Shown: positions 36,303 through 48,420 of the stretch, in pieces
How positions within the stretch are numbered: the first letter of the stretch is position 1
How the letters are laid out: every line of letters starts with the position of its first letter
Notes under the pieces: model-generated
What the model saw: only the letters and a program-made list of their open reading frames with translations
What the model was told of the DNA's origin: nothing
Databases searched by the model: none
Assembly: GCF_037975245.1 (NCBI RefSeq)
Contig: NC_092561.1
Location: forward strand, 5,628,001 to 5,692,000
From: Apostichopus japonicus
Lineage: Eukaryota; Echinodermata; Holothuroidea; Aspidochirotida; Stichopodidae
DNA: 64,000 bases
Direction of reading: 5' to 3'
Program-made: the position numbers and the translations under genes

Positions 36303-37810
36303 CTTCGTCTTTTGTTATCCTGATTACGTCACAACTTGAATCTATAATACATGCATGCACACACAACAATTCACCCCCGTTTGTTTCTTTTTCCGAAAAC
36401 AAAAAAACAACACTAATATCAGATTGCAACAGTTATAAACAATAGGACGGCTTGTGAGTCTTCCAACTTCCAACGAAGCACAGATCTTGACTTCGAAGTT
36501 ATCAACAGTGTAAAAATATATTATAGGCTCAGCTACAGTAGTGATCTCACTATAAATCGAACTTTTTACCACACAAAAACGATGCTGTGGTATATATTGG
36601 TAGGTCATTTGTAATTCCTGTTTTTGTAGCCTTCAATATTTCAGTTTTTGGATCAGACCTCATTAGCTCTACCTCAAACTGTGAAAACCAACCCTCAAAT
36701 AAATATTTCACCAAACGTCCCAGCAGTTTCTTCCGTGATTCCAGCCATTTAACGATGGAAAGTTATCAAGCCATGCTGCACGCATACAGGCTAATAAATC
36801 CTCATTCCAATGCAAATGTAGCTATTGTCACCAATGGAAGTTTCCCTACTTGCCTGGCAGATTTAGCGCAACTGGTATAGTCAATATTAAAACAAAACTT
36901 ACGTCCACTACAGGTAACCGTTCTTGCACTTAAAGTAACATATCTTCTTCTTTCCTTCTACAAATTGAATGAAATCAATTCTCAACTACTGAGAAAATAC
37001 ACGGTCGCTAATAAAATCTCATTGCAGTATGATCATCCGAAATTATAAACGCTCAACCAAACAACATCGTCCGAGCTGGCCTTTCAATGCCGTCCACTAA
37101 TATACATATACATATATCACCCGACGAGAGTCCCTGCGAAATTAGAAAGAAGATATACAAAGGGAGATGAATATTGATGACAGAAAAATTCTCTACAGCT
37201 TCTTACAACAATAATCGATGATTTGTAAATCGCCACTCGTTATATTTTAAGGACTATATACGGGGATACAATTAGCGCAATCCATCTATAGTTTCGGTAA
37301 TGATCGAATGGATTTAGACAAAATAAAATCGACCATTAATCATTTCTTTACCATGCATGGTCTATACGATGAGAAGTGTAACGCTCAATCAATAAGACAG
37401 GAACGTAATTGCTGTATATATGTTCTGATTATTCCAAATTGACAGAGAAGGGGGGCAAAACCAGTGGTGATGGATGAAAGCCCTGACGAGTTTGAATCCG
37501 TTCTTCGAGAAATTCTTGTGGCTTCGTGATTGATGATGTCTGATTAAAATGAAACATTTGTGTTGTTTCTCAATCATCCTCGTGCGCGTCAAGTAATATA
37601 GTTCCTCTATAACTAAACACTTACATGGAAGCAAGAGTTATAGGCCTACGTATCGCAAGGAGCTGCCATTAAATCGGTAGCTCACAGCATTTAGTTCCGT
37701 GGCAGAAGTAATTGATGAAACCAGAATGCAAAAATGCATTGTGGTTTCGATGATGTAACATGAGCAGTTTTCTTCATGAATCTGACAAAATGTTTAGTGA
37801 GGGTGTACAT
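36303..37810. other. Rapsyn 5' flank
   Basis: Presumed 5' UTR or promoter side of rapsyn. No TATA box can be assigned. The plus frame at 36587-36880 is unconvincing. Confidence 0.4.
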
Positions 37811-38115
37811 GTTTACAAGGGTTCAAGATTTGAACTCTCATGACCCCTAATGCCTTTGCCCTCCACCAAACACAGTAGACTTCTTTATACAATGTGGAGG
37901 TCTGCCCATGATTCCCTTCTTGAGATATCGTGTTTACAAGGTTTTCACAATTCTACCCCTGGTGAGCCCAAATGACATTTGACCTCCACCAAAAACAATA
38001 GCCTTCTTGTACTTAATGTGGTACTTCTACACACTAACGATGAAGTTGGTCTGACTTCTTGAGATATCGCGTTTACAAGGTTTTCAAAATTTCACACCTG
38101 GTGACACCAAATGAC
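37811..38115. repeat. Tandem repeat, three units of about 121-139 bp
   Basis: Units begin with GTTTACAAGG at 37811, 37932 and 38071. Shared words include TTGAGATATCG, AAATGACATTTGACCTCC and CCTCCACCAAA. A related single copy occurs in inverse orientation around 57330-57450 in ARHGAP1 intron 4. Confidence 0.8.
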
Positions 38116-38131
38116 GAAACCTAAAACATGA

Positions 38132-38204
38132 GTATATATATATATATATGTATATAGACATATATGTATAGATATATAGACATATATATATAGATATATA
38201 TATA

Positions 38205-38294
<90 letters not shown>

Positions 38295-38296
38295 CT
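38132..38296. repeat. TA microsatellite with TAGACA interruptions
   Basis: Long (TA)n, interrupted on the left by ATATAGACATATATGTATAG units. Confidence 0.95.
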
Positions 38297-38813
38297 TCAT
38301 TAAATTTACCATAACTTTATCTACATAGAAATGCCATCATGCTAGAAGGACCCGCCCAGTTTTGATAGAACTGGTTTGGCTTGAGAATGGCTACCCCCCC
38401 CCCCCTATTTTGGAATATTTCTGTTTTGTTTACTTCCTAGTTTCATCTCCCATCAAGTTTCATCATCCTTGAGACTTGAGTTTGTTGCTACTGGACATAC
38501 AGGCAGGAGAAATACCTGTTTTATGACTCAGTCACACACAGCGAAGGACACACATAACCACTGACCCTCTGCATTTCACCTTCAACCAGGCTTTGGGTGA
38601 CCCCGAATTCCACGAAATTTAGTCCTTATACAGAGAAAGTAACGAGCAAATGACGTAGTTTACTGTTATTGTAACTCGATGGGAATGAAGCCAGGGAGCG
38701 ATTTCTCTTGTCTGACAAATTGCCAAGCCACAGATCCTGTTTGGCAATCGAAGTTACCCATCGGAAGTTCCACCCCTATAGCTATACCACCATGGATACC
38801 TTTTAAGAGAAGT

Positions 38814-38839
38814 CACATCATCTTAGCCAAAAGGCTGAG
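38814..38839 (-). ncRNA. U2-snRNA-like 5' stem-loop fragment (not a gene)
   Basis: On the minus strand, AGCCTTTTGGCTAAGAT with flanking bases matches most of the first stem-loop of U2 snRNA. The branch-point pairing segment and Sm site that should follow are not there. Likely a pseudogene fragment or chance inclusion in a repeat. Confidence 0.3.
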
Positions 38840-38879
38840 TAAACCAAGATGGATTTACATCAGCAGGCCATATGTACTA

Positions 38880-40970
38880 TACTATATATATAGACCAGTT
38901 GCACATCGTGGCCTCTATAACCAATCAATCAATCATAATGTACTTGTGCAAGAAAAGTCGAAGAGTCTGGACACGAAATACCACCACTCTGAACCCCTCC
39001 CCCACTCCCTCCCCACCCCCACCAAATGAGATTGGTCATATGGTAGTGACTGTGTGGTTTTAGGTCAGGTGGAATATCGCGAAACCCTTCAAAAGGGAAA
39101 ATATAGATACTGCTCGTGATTTTGCGTTAAAGAGTTTAATGAGCGATCAACAATGCGTTCGGTATATTCTGAAAAAGACTATATACTGCGCATGATATTA
39201 CCAAAGGCTAAAATAATTTCTCTTCAATAACATATCAAAGTATCTAGGCCCTATATATATAGTTATACAAACACATTGGCACAATTGAGGCGTAATTAGC
39301 GTGTTAAAGCTTATAAATGTCATGATCATAAGAACGAAGAGAATACCACATTGTTCACTTACCTCTTGTCGTGTAAAAAATAATCATGCACGCTGCACTA
39401 CATAATTACACCGTATTACACAGACTATAACCAATTGTACTATATACCCAGCTGGACATATCCAATAGCGAAAACTTACCTTATTTTTTGTTTTGCTCAA
39501 CACTCCACTAAAATAAACAACGCACTAAAATATCCAAGAAATATCGGATTGGATTTCGTCGTCAGGTTAGACTTAGAACTTGTGTAACGAGCTTAATGAT
39601 GTTATCTAGAAAATCTCCGCTTCAACTCCCTCCTCTTAACGAACCTGAAATTAGCGCCAATTAGCGGGTAAGTTGACAACCTCTCTCAAAATAAATAGCA
39701 GGAGTCTTTCGCGTTTTGAGATCATAACATAAGAAACTGGCCCAACGACACATGTGATGTAAATACTGATTTGAAATGGCTTTTCATTCCATGCTCGAAA
39801 AGTGTATGTATCGTGCATTTTTACTCCGAAAGCTATAGGAGTGTATATCCTTACACAAAGCAAATGGGAAGTCTACATAACTCGAGAGCAACTGAGCGTG
39901 AAAAGGGGAGAGGAATTGATGGGCTTTAGTCCAGTGAAGTGTTAGTCATCCTCAAAAGCTTGATTTGGTCACCCAAGACATTTTAGCTCTATCAACAAAC
40001 TCGATGCATGATTCGAAAGCACAAAGCAAGACGATGACGCGGATGGCTCTTCTCAAACACAGGTAAAACCCGAAAAAGGGGTTTCTTGGTCGACTGATCA
40101 CGCGAGCCGGTGTATCCTATGGAGTACAGCACAAGGACTGTATATGAGTAATTACCGAGCTCAGCTTGAATTAATTCATGGTTATCATCGCCTCCGCGAT
40201 TTATCTGTCCGTTAAAAGCTCGAAGCTCAGTCTATACAGCGAGACGGTCTGCTAATTCCGCCGTTTGCTCAAAAGTGACCATCGGTACTGTACGGATTGA
40301 CCATGCATAAATGCGCAATATATCAATCACCTGTGACTGAACTCACTGGCGACTTTATACGCAGACCTGTACAACACGAATCGTAATACGACTGAACCAG
40401 TTTCGGCGACTCTTGACAATGAATGGTTTGGGGGGACACATCATCGCTACCTACCGTCAATGAAATGAATGATCACTGTTATCATTACTAGCAAATGTTC
40501 AACGTCTATAAAAACGTGTTTTCAAACTTGACTGTCAAGTTCTCCAAATTCCAATAACTTTTTTTTTTAATTCCGCGCCATTTGAGATGCCCGGGGTGTT
40601 TTGATAGCAGTCATTTCAACGATATATAGGAATACCATCTGCAAACGCCATTGAATGCTGCGTTTAATCGTACTTTGACCTAAACTGATCCTTCTAATGA
40701 TTAAGTTGACACATTTTTACGATGTCGTTTTCCAATCGTGCAAAAGCCAGGAGGTGCTACGGAGCAATGGATGCTCTCTGATATTAAGTATTGAAGCAGA
40801 GTCCCGTGTCCTATACCCTCAGTGTCTGACATCAAAGTGGCATATATTATAGATACGAGGCCCAGAACAAAGAAACTGTGATAAGGAGCCCATAAGAACT
40901 TTGACGAGTTTCTCTATAAGGCTCTAACGTAGTCAACGTATAGATAGATAGCGTAACAATTTAAATTCTA
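38880..40970. other. Intergenic, no gene seen
   Basis: Between rapsyn and ARHGAP1. A strong minus-strand donor-like AAG|GTAAGT lies at 39480-39474 but no exon can be tied to it. A short poly-T patch lies near 40560. Confidence 0.4.
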
Positions 40971-40977
40971 TCCATAT

Positions 40978-41036
40978 GTCTTCGCGAGTTCCTGCTTGCG
41001 GGAAGATCACATATACATACATACATACATACATAC
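40978..41036 (+). mobile_element. SINE family B, 3' fragment with CATA tail
   Basis: TTCGCGAGTTCCTGCTTGC followed by (CATA)n matches the 3' end of the family B SINE. The rest is missing. Confidence 0.65.
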
Positions 41037-41039
41037 ATG

Positions 41040-44000
41040 TCTTCTGTCACCTTTTTAGATGGTTTCGTTAACTTTATCCAATTGTATCATATTGTCTTAT
41101 GTATCCTTAGCCTGTGCTAACGTTTCGACCGGTCTTTAGGAGTTTCATTGAATATATCTTTGTTTCCCTTTGGAAAGCCATTTGCTTTCAGTTGGCACTG
41201 TTTTCATTCAAACATCTTAGTAATAGCCCCCTCCCCCCTATCCAGCAAACAACATATAACCATAATAAGAATAAGGCGCGGGTCCAAGGGTGTGGGGGTA
41301 CACACCCCCACGTTTTAGTCCCACCCCTCACAAAAAGGTTTTTATTTTCGGCTCAACGACCTAATGGCCACAGACCTCCTCTTTAAAGTTCTGGATAGCT
41401 CCCCCACCCCCACCCCGATTATTAACAAATATAGCTATACAACGTATTTTGGTGAATTACAGTCAGAATCGGGTTAAATGATATTTGAGCAAAATATGCA
41501 TTCTTATACTTTAAATAACGAACATTTTATAACTGGTGGAAAATTTGGCCTCCTCCCCCACACCCCCCCCAAAAAAAAATATATAAATAAAATTAAAGAC
41601 AAGGTGAAGAAAAGAGGACGAAGAAAGGGGAGACATTTCCTTAATCGCCTTAATCCTCCACACTCTTTCCCTCTTATTAATCCCCACCCTATGATATGGC
41701 GATACATATACCGCGAAACCTAACCTATATCATAATCTTGTTAACTCACGTCTTCATAAATTGTCGGAAGACATATTTCCATGTCGTTGAAAGCTCTTTG
41801 TAAACTGATCAACATTCTTCAAGCCATGTTCATGTTCGTATATGCATGTATATACATGTATAGATAAAATATTAACGTACCCGACATTCTTTCTCGATAA
41901 AGAAGTGTAATAGGCCATCTGTCATATTTATCAGTGAGTAATATGTATGATAAAATCCGATCCCGTCACCGACGCGAACGAAGGAGCGATTGGCCGCCCG
42001 AAGAACCTTTTTGAGATCCTCGCTTCCCTAAAATGGGAAATGGCTTGTTGCCGATCGACGGGGACAAACTATACACGATTTTCCAATGGAAGGATTATCA
42101 ATATATGTTTTTTATGACAAGATAGGCGGTGCTTATGGCTCGCTAATGGGTATTCAATGAGAGGATACAATACTACTTACATATGATAGTGTAAAGAAGG
42201 GCTTAGTATACAGCTTCATTAGAAAGATTGTATTAGTTTGTCTATTAGGGGCTTGCATAAACAAGGGATTGGACTTCGGACTGATATTAATGACGATAAC
42301 ACTATATGAGTTATGACCGGCTTGTGAACAATATATAATCGTAAACGTTTATTTTCTTTGACTGCAGTTAGAACGGTACTAGCTAGTACACTAGTATTAG
42401 TGACGCTATAAGTGAAAGTAAATGACCACCCTCACCCCCCCCCCCCCCCTCCAAAGGGACAATGGCCTGGACTACATTGTCTTAGAAATGGATTTTACCA
42501 CACTTCCCATGTCGTTGACGGTAGGGGCGGCAAGGTTTAGGTCCGAAACGTAATGTACCTTTGAACTATCGAACCTGACCTTCCCTGAGCGTGTACCTGG
42601 GGTTAGCACATCTCAATTGATCAATGCGTTGTTTTACTTCCAATTTTAAGAGAAACCTGTACCATGGCGGTGGGGGGGTTGAAGGCAGAAGGGAACGTTG
42701 GGGTGCCGTCAGAGGTATCGAGTCCTAGGTCGGGCCTCGAAATAATATATCCACCGTCCTCGGCATAGTTTTCGAAAACGTTCTCTGAACAGATGGACGA
42801 CTATAACAGTATATATGCTCTGGTATTCAAACATTTTGCTTGGTGGTTCGTAGTTTCACTTTCTTCATCATGGCGACCCTCCCGTGGCGGATGTTGAGGC
42901 TTGGAGAGGGAGTTTGCACAGAGGAGCTATCCCCCCCTCCCCTTTGAGAAATTTTTTTATGAATAAGGATGTTAAGTTACGGGTGTAATGTTTTGCAACT
43001 TTTAATGCAATTTATCTGTTCAAGATTTTTCTAATATTTTTTCTATAATTATAGGCAATTTGTTTCGTTTGATTTCCTTGATTTTTTTGGCAACCTCTAA
43101 TCCCCCCCAAAAAGAGGGGGAAGGGGGGGGGCTCGCGAGTATCGTGACCTCCACTTTCAATACCAGGGAACTAGGGCAACATTTACATTAACTCGCATAT
43201 TCACCCACAGGGCTTGCACATCTGTGAATCATAAGCCGTCAGCTTGATTGACGGTCGGTTTCCATGGATACCACTCAAGAAACGTTCCACAACATCATTT
43301 ACACAATGCTAATATGGATAATACCAATGTTGAGATTAGAGACTATACAAAGACCGACCCACGAAGGAGAAAGACCTTGGCCGTCTGGGAATTTCATACT
43401 TTTGGCGAGGAAATCAAAATAGTCTTCTAGAAGTTTCATTTCTTTCCATCACGAAACCCGATTAAATGAAGAATTGCTGGAATGATTAATGTTTCGATAG
43501 AGACAATTTTTTTATCATTTTTTTATATAAATATGTCAAACGATACTAGGGGGGGGGGGGTAGAGGGGGGATCCGTTGCTATCTTTTGTGTTTGAATGCG
43601 ACTTAAAGTGCGACAGGGGTTATATGTGAAGGCGTATAACTCAACTTTGGTAAAGATATAGCTCTTTGTAGAACTCTTTTACGAAGCTCTTTCGGCGATG
43701 ATTTTGGTGTCGTGAAGGCAAGTATATGGACATCATGTTTCAGTACACAATCGTGTAAGCGAACAGTTGCCGTGCTTAATTATTATATCACTTTTTTTTC
43801 TGGATTGGACTTAAAACTGAAGATATTTAGAGGAGACAGATATACGAGGGGAGTGAATCGTCCATATCTGACATTCATGACAGACGTACTAATAATGAAT
43901 AACGCCCCCAATGGTATTCATATTCATAACATTTATGAAAACAATATATGTACGTCATAGGGTGGTAATTGCAAACGTCGCTGTTGAACTACACACGTTT

Positions 44001-44165
44001 TGAAAATTAGCTAGCATTGACCTGACCTCCGGTACAAGGCCCTCCGACACTGAGACGGGGAGGGGGTGGGGGAGGGAGGGCAGGTGACGTGGACCTTTCC
44101 CAAAAATTTCCACAGCAATGGTATTCACGTGGGAATGGCGCCGCCACAAGAGGTGATTGCACCAG
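41040..44165. other. Intergenic, no gene seen
   Basis: Contains C/G-rich tracts (41225, 41400, 42437, 43090, 43550) and a short palindrome around GTGGGGGTACACACCCCCAC (41290-41310). Open frames are short and low-complexity. Confidence 0.4.
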
Positions 44166-44169
44166 CACT

Positions 44170-44282
44170 GGTCACAGGTCTGATTCCACCCCCTCCCCCT
44201 CCCCCGAACCCACCTGTACAGGCTGGTCACATGTCTGATTTCACCCCCTCCCCCTCCCGCCAACCCACATGTGCATGGTCAC
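44170..44282. repeat. Two-unit tandem repeat, about 55 bp
   Basis: GGTCACAGGTCTGATTCCACC at 44170 and GGTCACATGTCTGATTTCACC at 44225, each followed by CCCCTCCCCCTCCC; a third unit starts at 44277. Confidence 0.8.
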
Positions 44283-45333
44283 GGCAGATTTAACTACAAA
44301 GAGACATCCAACGACAGGAAATCTTATTTGATAATATACAACCCCACCCCCATCCAACCTCCTCCACCCCCTAACCATATATATGTATATATATTCATGA
44401 GAATTTTGGTGCTGATTCTGCTGGCATTAAAGCTACAATGGCAACTTACGCTAACGCCAGCATTCACTTGTATATGTTTACGGTACTTTACAAACGACCA
44501 AGTAGCAAACCAACAGTAAGGCCGAAAAGAGATTCCAATGTTAGTTAAGTCACAATATTCACATTCCCCCATATCAATGTATGCAGACACATTATTGTAA
44601 ATTGTAACTACCGTAATACCATTATATTTCACTATAATGTTCCTCAAGGAGTTGGGACAACCAATATATGTTACACTGACCACTGATCAATATAAATAGA
44701 TTTACCTTACTGACTGCACTTCTTTCTTACATCTTACACCTACCTGTAATATCGCTATCCGGTCGTCTGATATATAGGATCAAAAATAAGAATCCATAAA
44801 TGTCTTCCCAAGAAAACTCACTGACTTCCGTCATTTCTCGAATGCTCTGTTGGGTACCATGCCAACTTTTAACCTCAACGTAATATGGAACAACTGGTTC
44901 TTTATATCACAATTCCGCCGGCAGAAAAAGATTGTTTTAATACCCCGAAGAATCCTTTTATGTCACTGTAAAACTAGGTTTAGAAGCTCATGTTTCCTGA
45001 ACGAGAAAGGACCTCAAAATGTGCCGAGGACAGAGTGGCGAATATGTTTATAATATTTTCACACTATTCAGGCTTTCCCCCAAAAAAGAGGTTTAGTTAA
45101 ACAAAACCCGATAGAAACTTGTCAACGTCATTTACTTCTCGCAAAACAAGAAACAAACTGTGATTAACCTGTCACGGTACGGGAGCCTACTTTATATACA
45201 CTAGACCGGTTTCACAACACGGTCGGGCTCAGGTTTTTGTACAGAAGCCTTTAAGTACCTTCTATACAAAAAACCATGAAACGGAAGTGATAGAATTTTC
45301 TGTCTGTACCTTGTCGATTTTATTTATGAAATC

Positions 45334-45664
45334 CAGTGGCGTCGCCAGACATTTCAATCTTGGGGGCCACAGCACTTATTTAGGGGGCAAAATGTTTATA
45401 AGTGAATGCCGTCCTAGGGGAGTGGCCTAAGGGCAGGGGATTGTTTTGATGACTTAGGGTCCCTACATGCAATCTGGTGCTATATTTTGCAAATTGACGT
45501 AACTTTATGTTCAAGAATTTGTGGAAAGAAGTTTAACTGATGAACATGAAAAAGTGTTTGTTTGAATATTAACACTACAACTCTTATTTGTGGGTAGGGG
45601 GCACATTGAGGCACGATCTTTTGGGAGGGCACCCCCCTCCTCAGGCCCCCTGGCGACGCCACTG
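45334..45664. mobile_element. hAT-type MITE, 331 bp
   Basis: Ends in perfect 15-bp inverted repeats CAGTGGCGTCGCCAG / CTGGCGACGCCACTG, flanked by an exact 8-bp duplication ATGAAATC at 45326-45333 and 45665-45672. CAGTGGCG-type termini plus an 8-bp duplication are typical of hAT elements. There is no coding capacity. Confidence 0.92.
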
Positions 45665-46349
45665 ATGAAATCAAACATTGAAATCACTAGATTTTGTCAT
45701 ATTTGAAATATTTGGCACATTGTGCGAAACACAAAACGAACGTACAAATATATGTATTTCCCTTATGACAATTACAGAAGCAACAACAATATTTTTCGTT
45801 CGTTTCATCAGGGATGTGAGCACAAGTCCCTATCAGACTCTTTCGTGAAATAGGCGGCACATAGGTCACATTTCATTCATTGACAAAAAAAAAGTACCAT
45901 TCAGCAGAGAAATTTTGAAATTTACCTTGTTAGATAAGATCCAACTTCACACTTTTTTGTAATAAACCTATTTAAGAGACGATCGGTGAAGAATATCATC
46001 AAAATATACAAATTTATAATTATTTTTTCACCTATTCAACTATGCTCAAGTCCAATACAGTTCTCATGCATTTTTTACCTATATAACCTTCGTAAGATCT
46101 ATATAGAACGCTGTTAGTATGGTATTTCTTTATGCAACGTCTGGTACGATTTACCGAATTTGCTTCACTACGATAGTTTCTTCATCTATTTTATGGTTGT
46201 TATGATTATAAATTTATTCCCCACCTGTGTTACGCTACGTAATAGTGCGGAACTAAATTCAGTCAAATAGGCCACGCTACACTGGATTTTACAGTACGGT
46301 ACCACCGTGTTATTAGTTGATATCTGACAGAATAGCAATTTCTTGTATG

Positions 46350-46551
46350 ATAACCTATGAGAGCACTTTTGTATATATTTATAGTACACACATACATTAT
46401 ATATATATATATATATATACATACAGATATATATATATATATATATTATATGTATATATATATATATTTATAAATGTATAAATATATATATATATATTAT
46501 ATATTTATACATATAAAAATATATATATATATTTATTTATATATGTATAAA

Positions 46552-46605
<54 letters not shown>

Positions 46606-46606
46606 G

Positions 46607-46639
<33 letters not shown>

Positions 46640-46773
46640 CATACAGATATATATATATATATATTATATGTATATATATATATATATTTATAAATGTATA
46701 AATATATATATATATATTATATTTATACATATAAAAATATATATATATATTTATTTATATATGTATAAATATT

Positions 46774-46842
<69 letters not shown>

Positions 46843-46843
46843 C

Positions 46844-46880
<37 letters not shown>

Positions 46881-47062
46881 GTATCCGGTCTAATTTCTAT
46901 ACCGTCACCGCCATGATAACTAACCTATGAGAGTACTTATACGGTATTAATATAAGGTTTATAAATATAAATATATATATATATATTATATATATATATA
47001 TTTATATATGTATAAATATGTAATATATATATATCCGGTCTGATTTCTATAACGTCACCGCC
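46350..47062. repeat. Compound AT-rich satellite with nested duplication
   Basis: Units open with AACCTATGAGAGYACTT (46352 and 46922) and close with CCGGTCTRATTTCTATA (46884 and 47036). Between them run TA tracts. Inside the first unit a block of about 220 bp starting at ATACATACAGATAT is itself duplicated (46418 and 46638). All Tyr/Ile-rich frames here are artefacts. Confidence 0.85.
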
Positions 47063-47321
47063 ACGCCCCCCCCCCTCCCGATTTGTGCCACCATCATTTG
47101 CAACAATATAGTCACAGGACACCAATATTGTATCCCTCCTTGAGTTGCCCTTTCCCCTCCCCCTCCCCTCCACACAAGTTTTCAACTTAAAATTCTAAGT
47201 TACAGATCTTGGGTGGTTTTGGTGAGGGCTACAGATAATAGATGTCACTTACCTCGATCCGTAGGTTTGTAAAATCGACCGTTTCCCCGGACAAACGAAA
47301 CTCTCTGGCGTATTCGTCAAC

Positions 47322-47335
47322 TGACCTATTGACCT
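47322..47335 (-). promoter_or_regulatory. AGGTCA direct repeat, 2-bp spacer (DR2)
   Basis: TGACCT-AT-TGACCT on the + strand. Consensus RAR/RXR-type spacing, in the divergent gap between rapsyn and ARHGAP1. Confidence 0.35.
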
Positions 47336-47864
47336 CTTATTCGATTGTGAGACGTTCTCGTTTGAGCACCGGCGGGCTCCGAACTTGGCATCATCCAATT
47401 AGTCACTGGAGGTCTCAGAGGCGAAGGTCGACTTTCGTCACTGACGTCACTAACTATAAATGTCTCAGTGACATAATTTGGACTGAGATGACAACGCCAA
47501 TAAACTGTCACCTACTTTCGGCCCTGCTCGCTATTCTACGATCTTTGCTGCGCAAGCTATTTACTATCTCTAATGATGATCTAATGACTGGATCTTTACG
47601 ACGGCTTGAAAATGTCACTTCGCCATACGTCTGTCGTTACAAGTGGACTGTGAAAGATTACATCTCCGCAACATACCAACATGTCAGTTTTGGTTTCAGA
47701 TACGTAAGCATTCTCTGTTCTTTATGTATGACCCGTTAAAAGTGACGAAACTTTAGTACCTCACATGCTGCCAGAGGGACCAGCTCACATATAAGTCAGT
47801 TTTCGGTTGCACAATCACAAGGAAAGGCTGCCGACGTTGTTTATAATCAATGAGTGACGCGGAG

Positions 47865-48420
47865 ACGACAGGATGGTGCGACGGAAAAAAGGGACGGGGT
47901 CGAGGGGGGGGGGGTTGGAAAGAGAGTGAGGATAGGGCGGAGAGAAGGGAGGGAATGGGAGCAGAAATTGGAATGAGATGACAGGGCAGAAATCGAAGAT
48001 AGGGGAATAAAATTGCGAGAGGGGTAAACAAGGGGGCGATATGGGCTACAGGAAGCCAAAGGAAAGATTGAAAGAGAAGGAGAACAGAGGAGAGGGTGGA
48101 GATTAGGGACCAGCGACAGATGGAAAAGTAGGAGAAGAAAGGGAAGGAGAAAGGAGTTTGTGTGCAGGAAAGAGAAGCAGAAGAAGAGATGCTGGCACAT
48201 GTTTGATTTGGGTGAGGGGGGGGGGGGTATCTGAGAGAAAGCAATGGCCAGCGGTGATGTCCCATGTCGCCAACACACCCCCCTCGGTGTTGGGGACACC
48301 GGGAAAAATAAAGCGAGAGGTGGTGAAGATGAGTAACGATGACGAAGAAGCGATACGGAAACACATGCAGAGTAAACGTGAACATGATAGAAGGCCTCGG
48401 ATGGAGATGAACTGAAAAGA
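47865..48420. repeat. Purine-rich block with poly-G tracts
   Basis: The + strand is strongly A/G biased, with GGGAGGGAA-type words and runs of about 10 G near 47906 and 48217. This bias creates the long minus-strand Ser/Pro/Phe/Leu frames (up to 210 codons), which I treat as non-coding. Confidence 0.75.

Noticed and set aside
46474-47185. Tyr/Ile repeat frames
   Set aside because: Translations of TA dinucleotide tracts, as are those at 16765-17015 and 49753-50007.
47242-47739. 165-codon open frame on the + strand
   Set aside because: It starts on the complement of a minus-strand splice donor, resembles no family and has no supporting splice or domain signals.
47753-48385. 210-codon open frame on the - strand and overlapping frames
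   Set aside because: Product of the purine-rich block: Ser/Pro/Leu/Phe low complexity, several overlapping frames and no domain.
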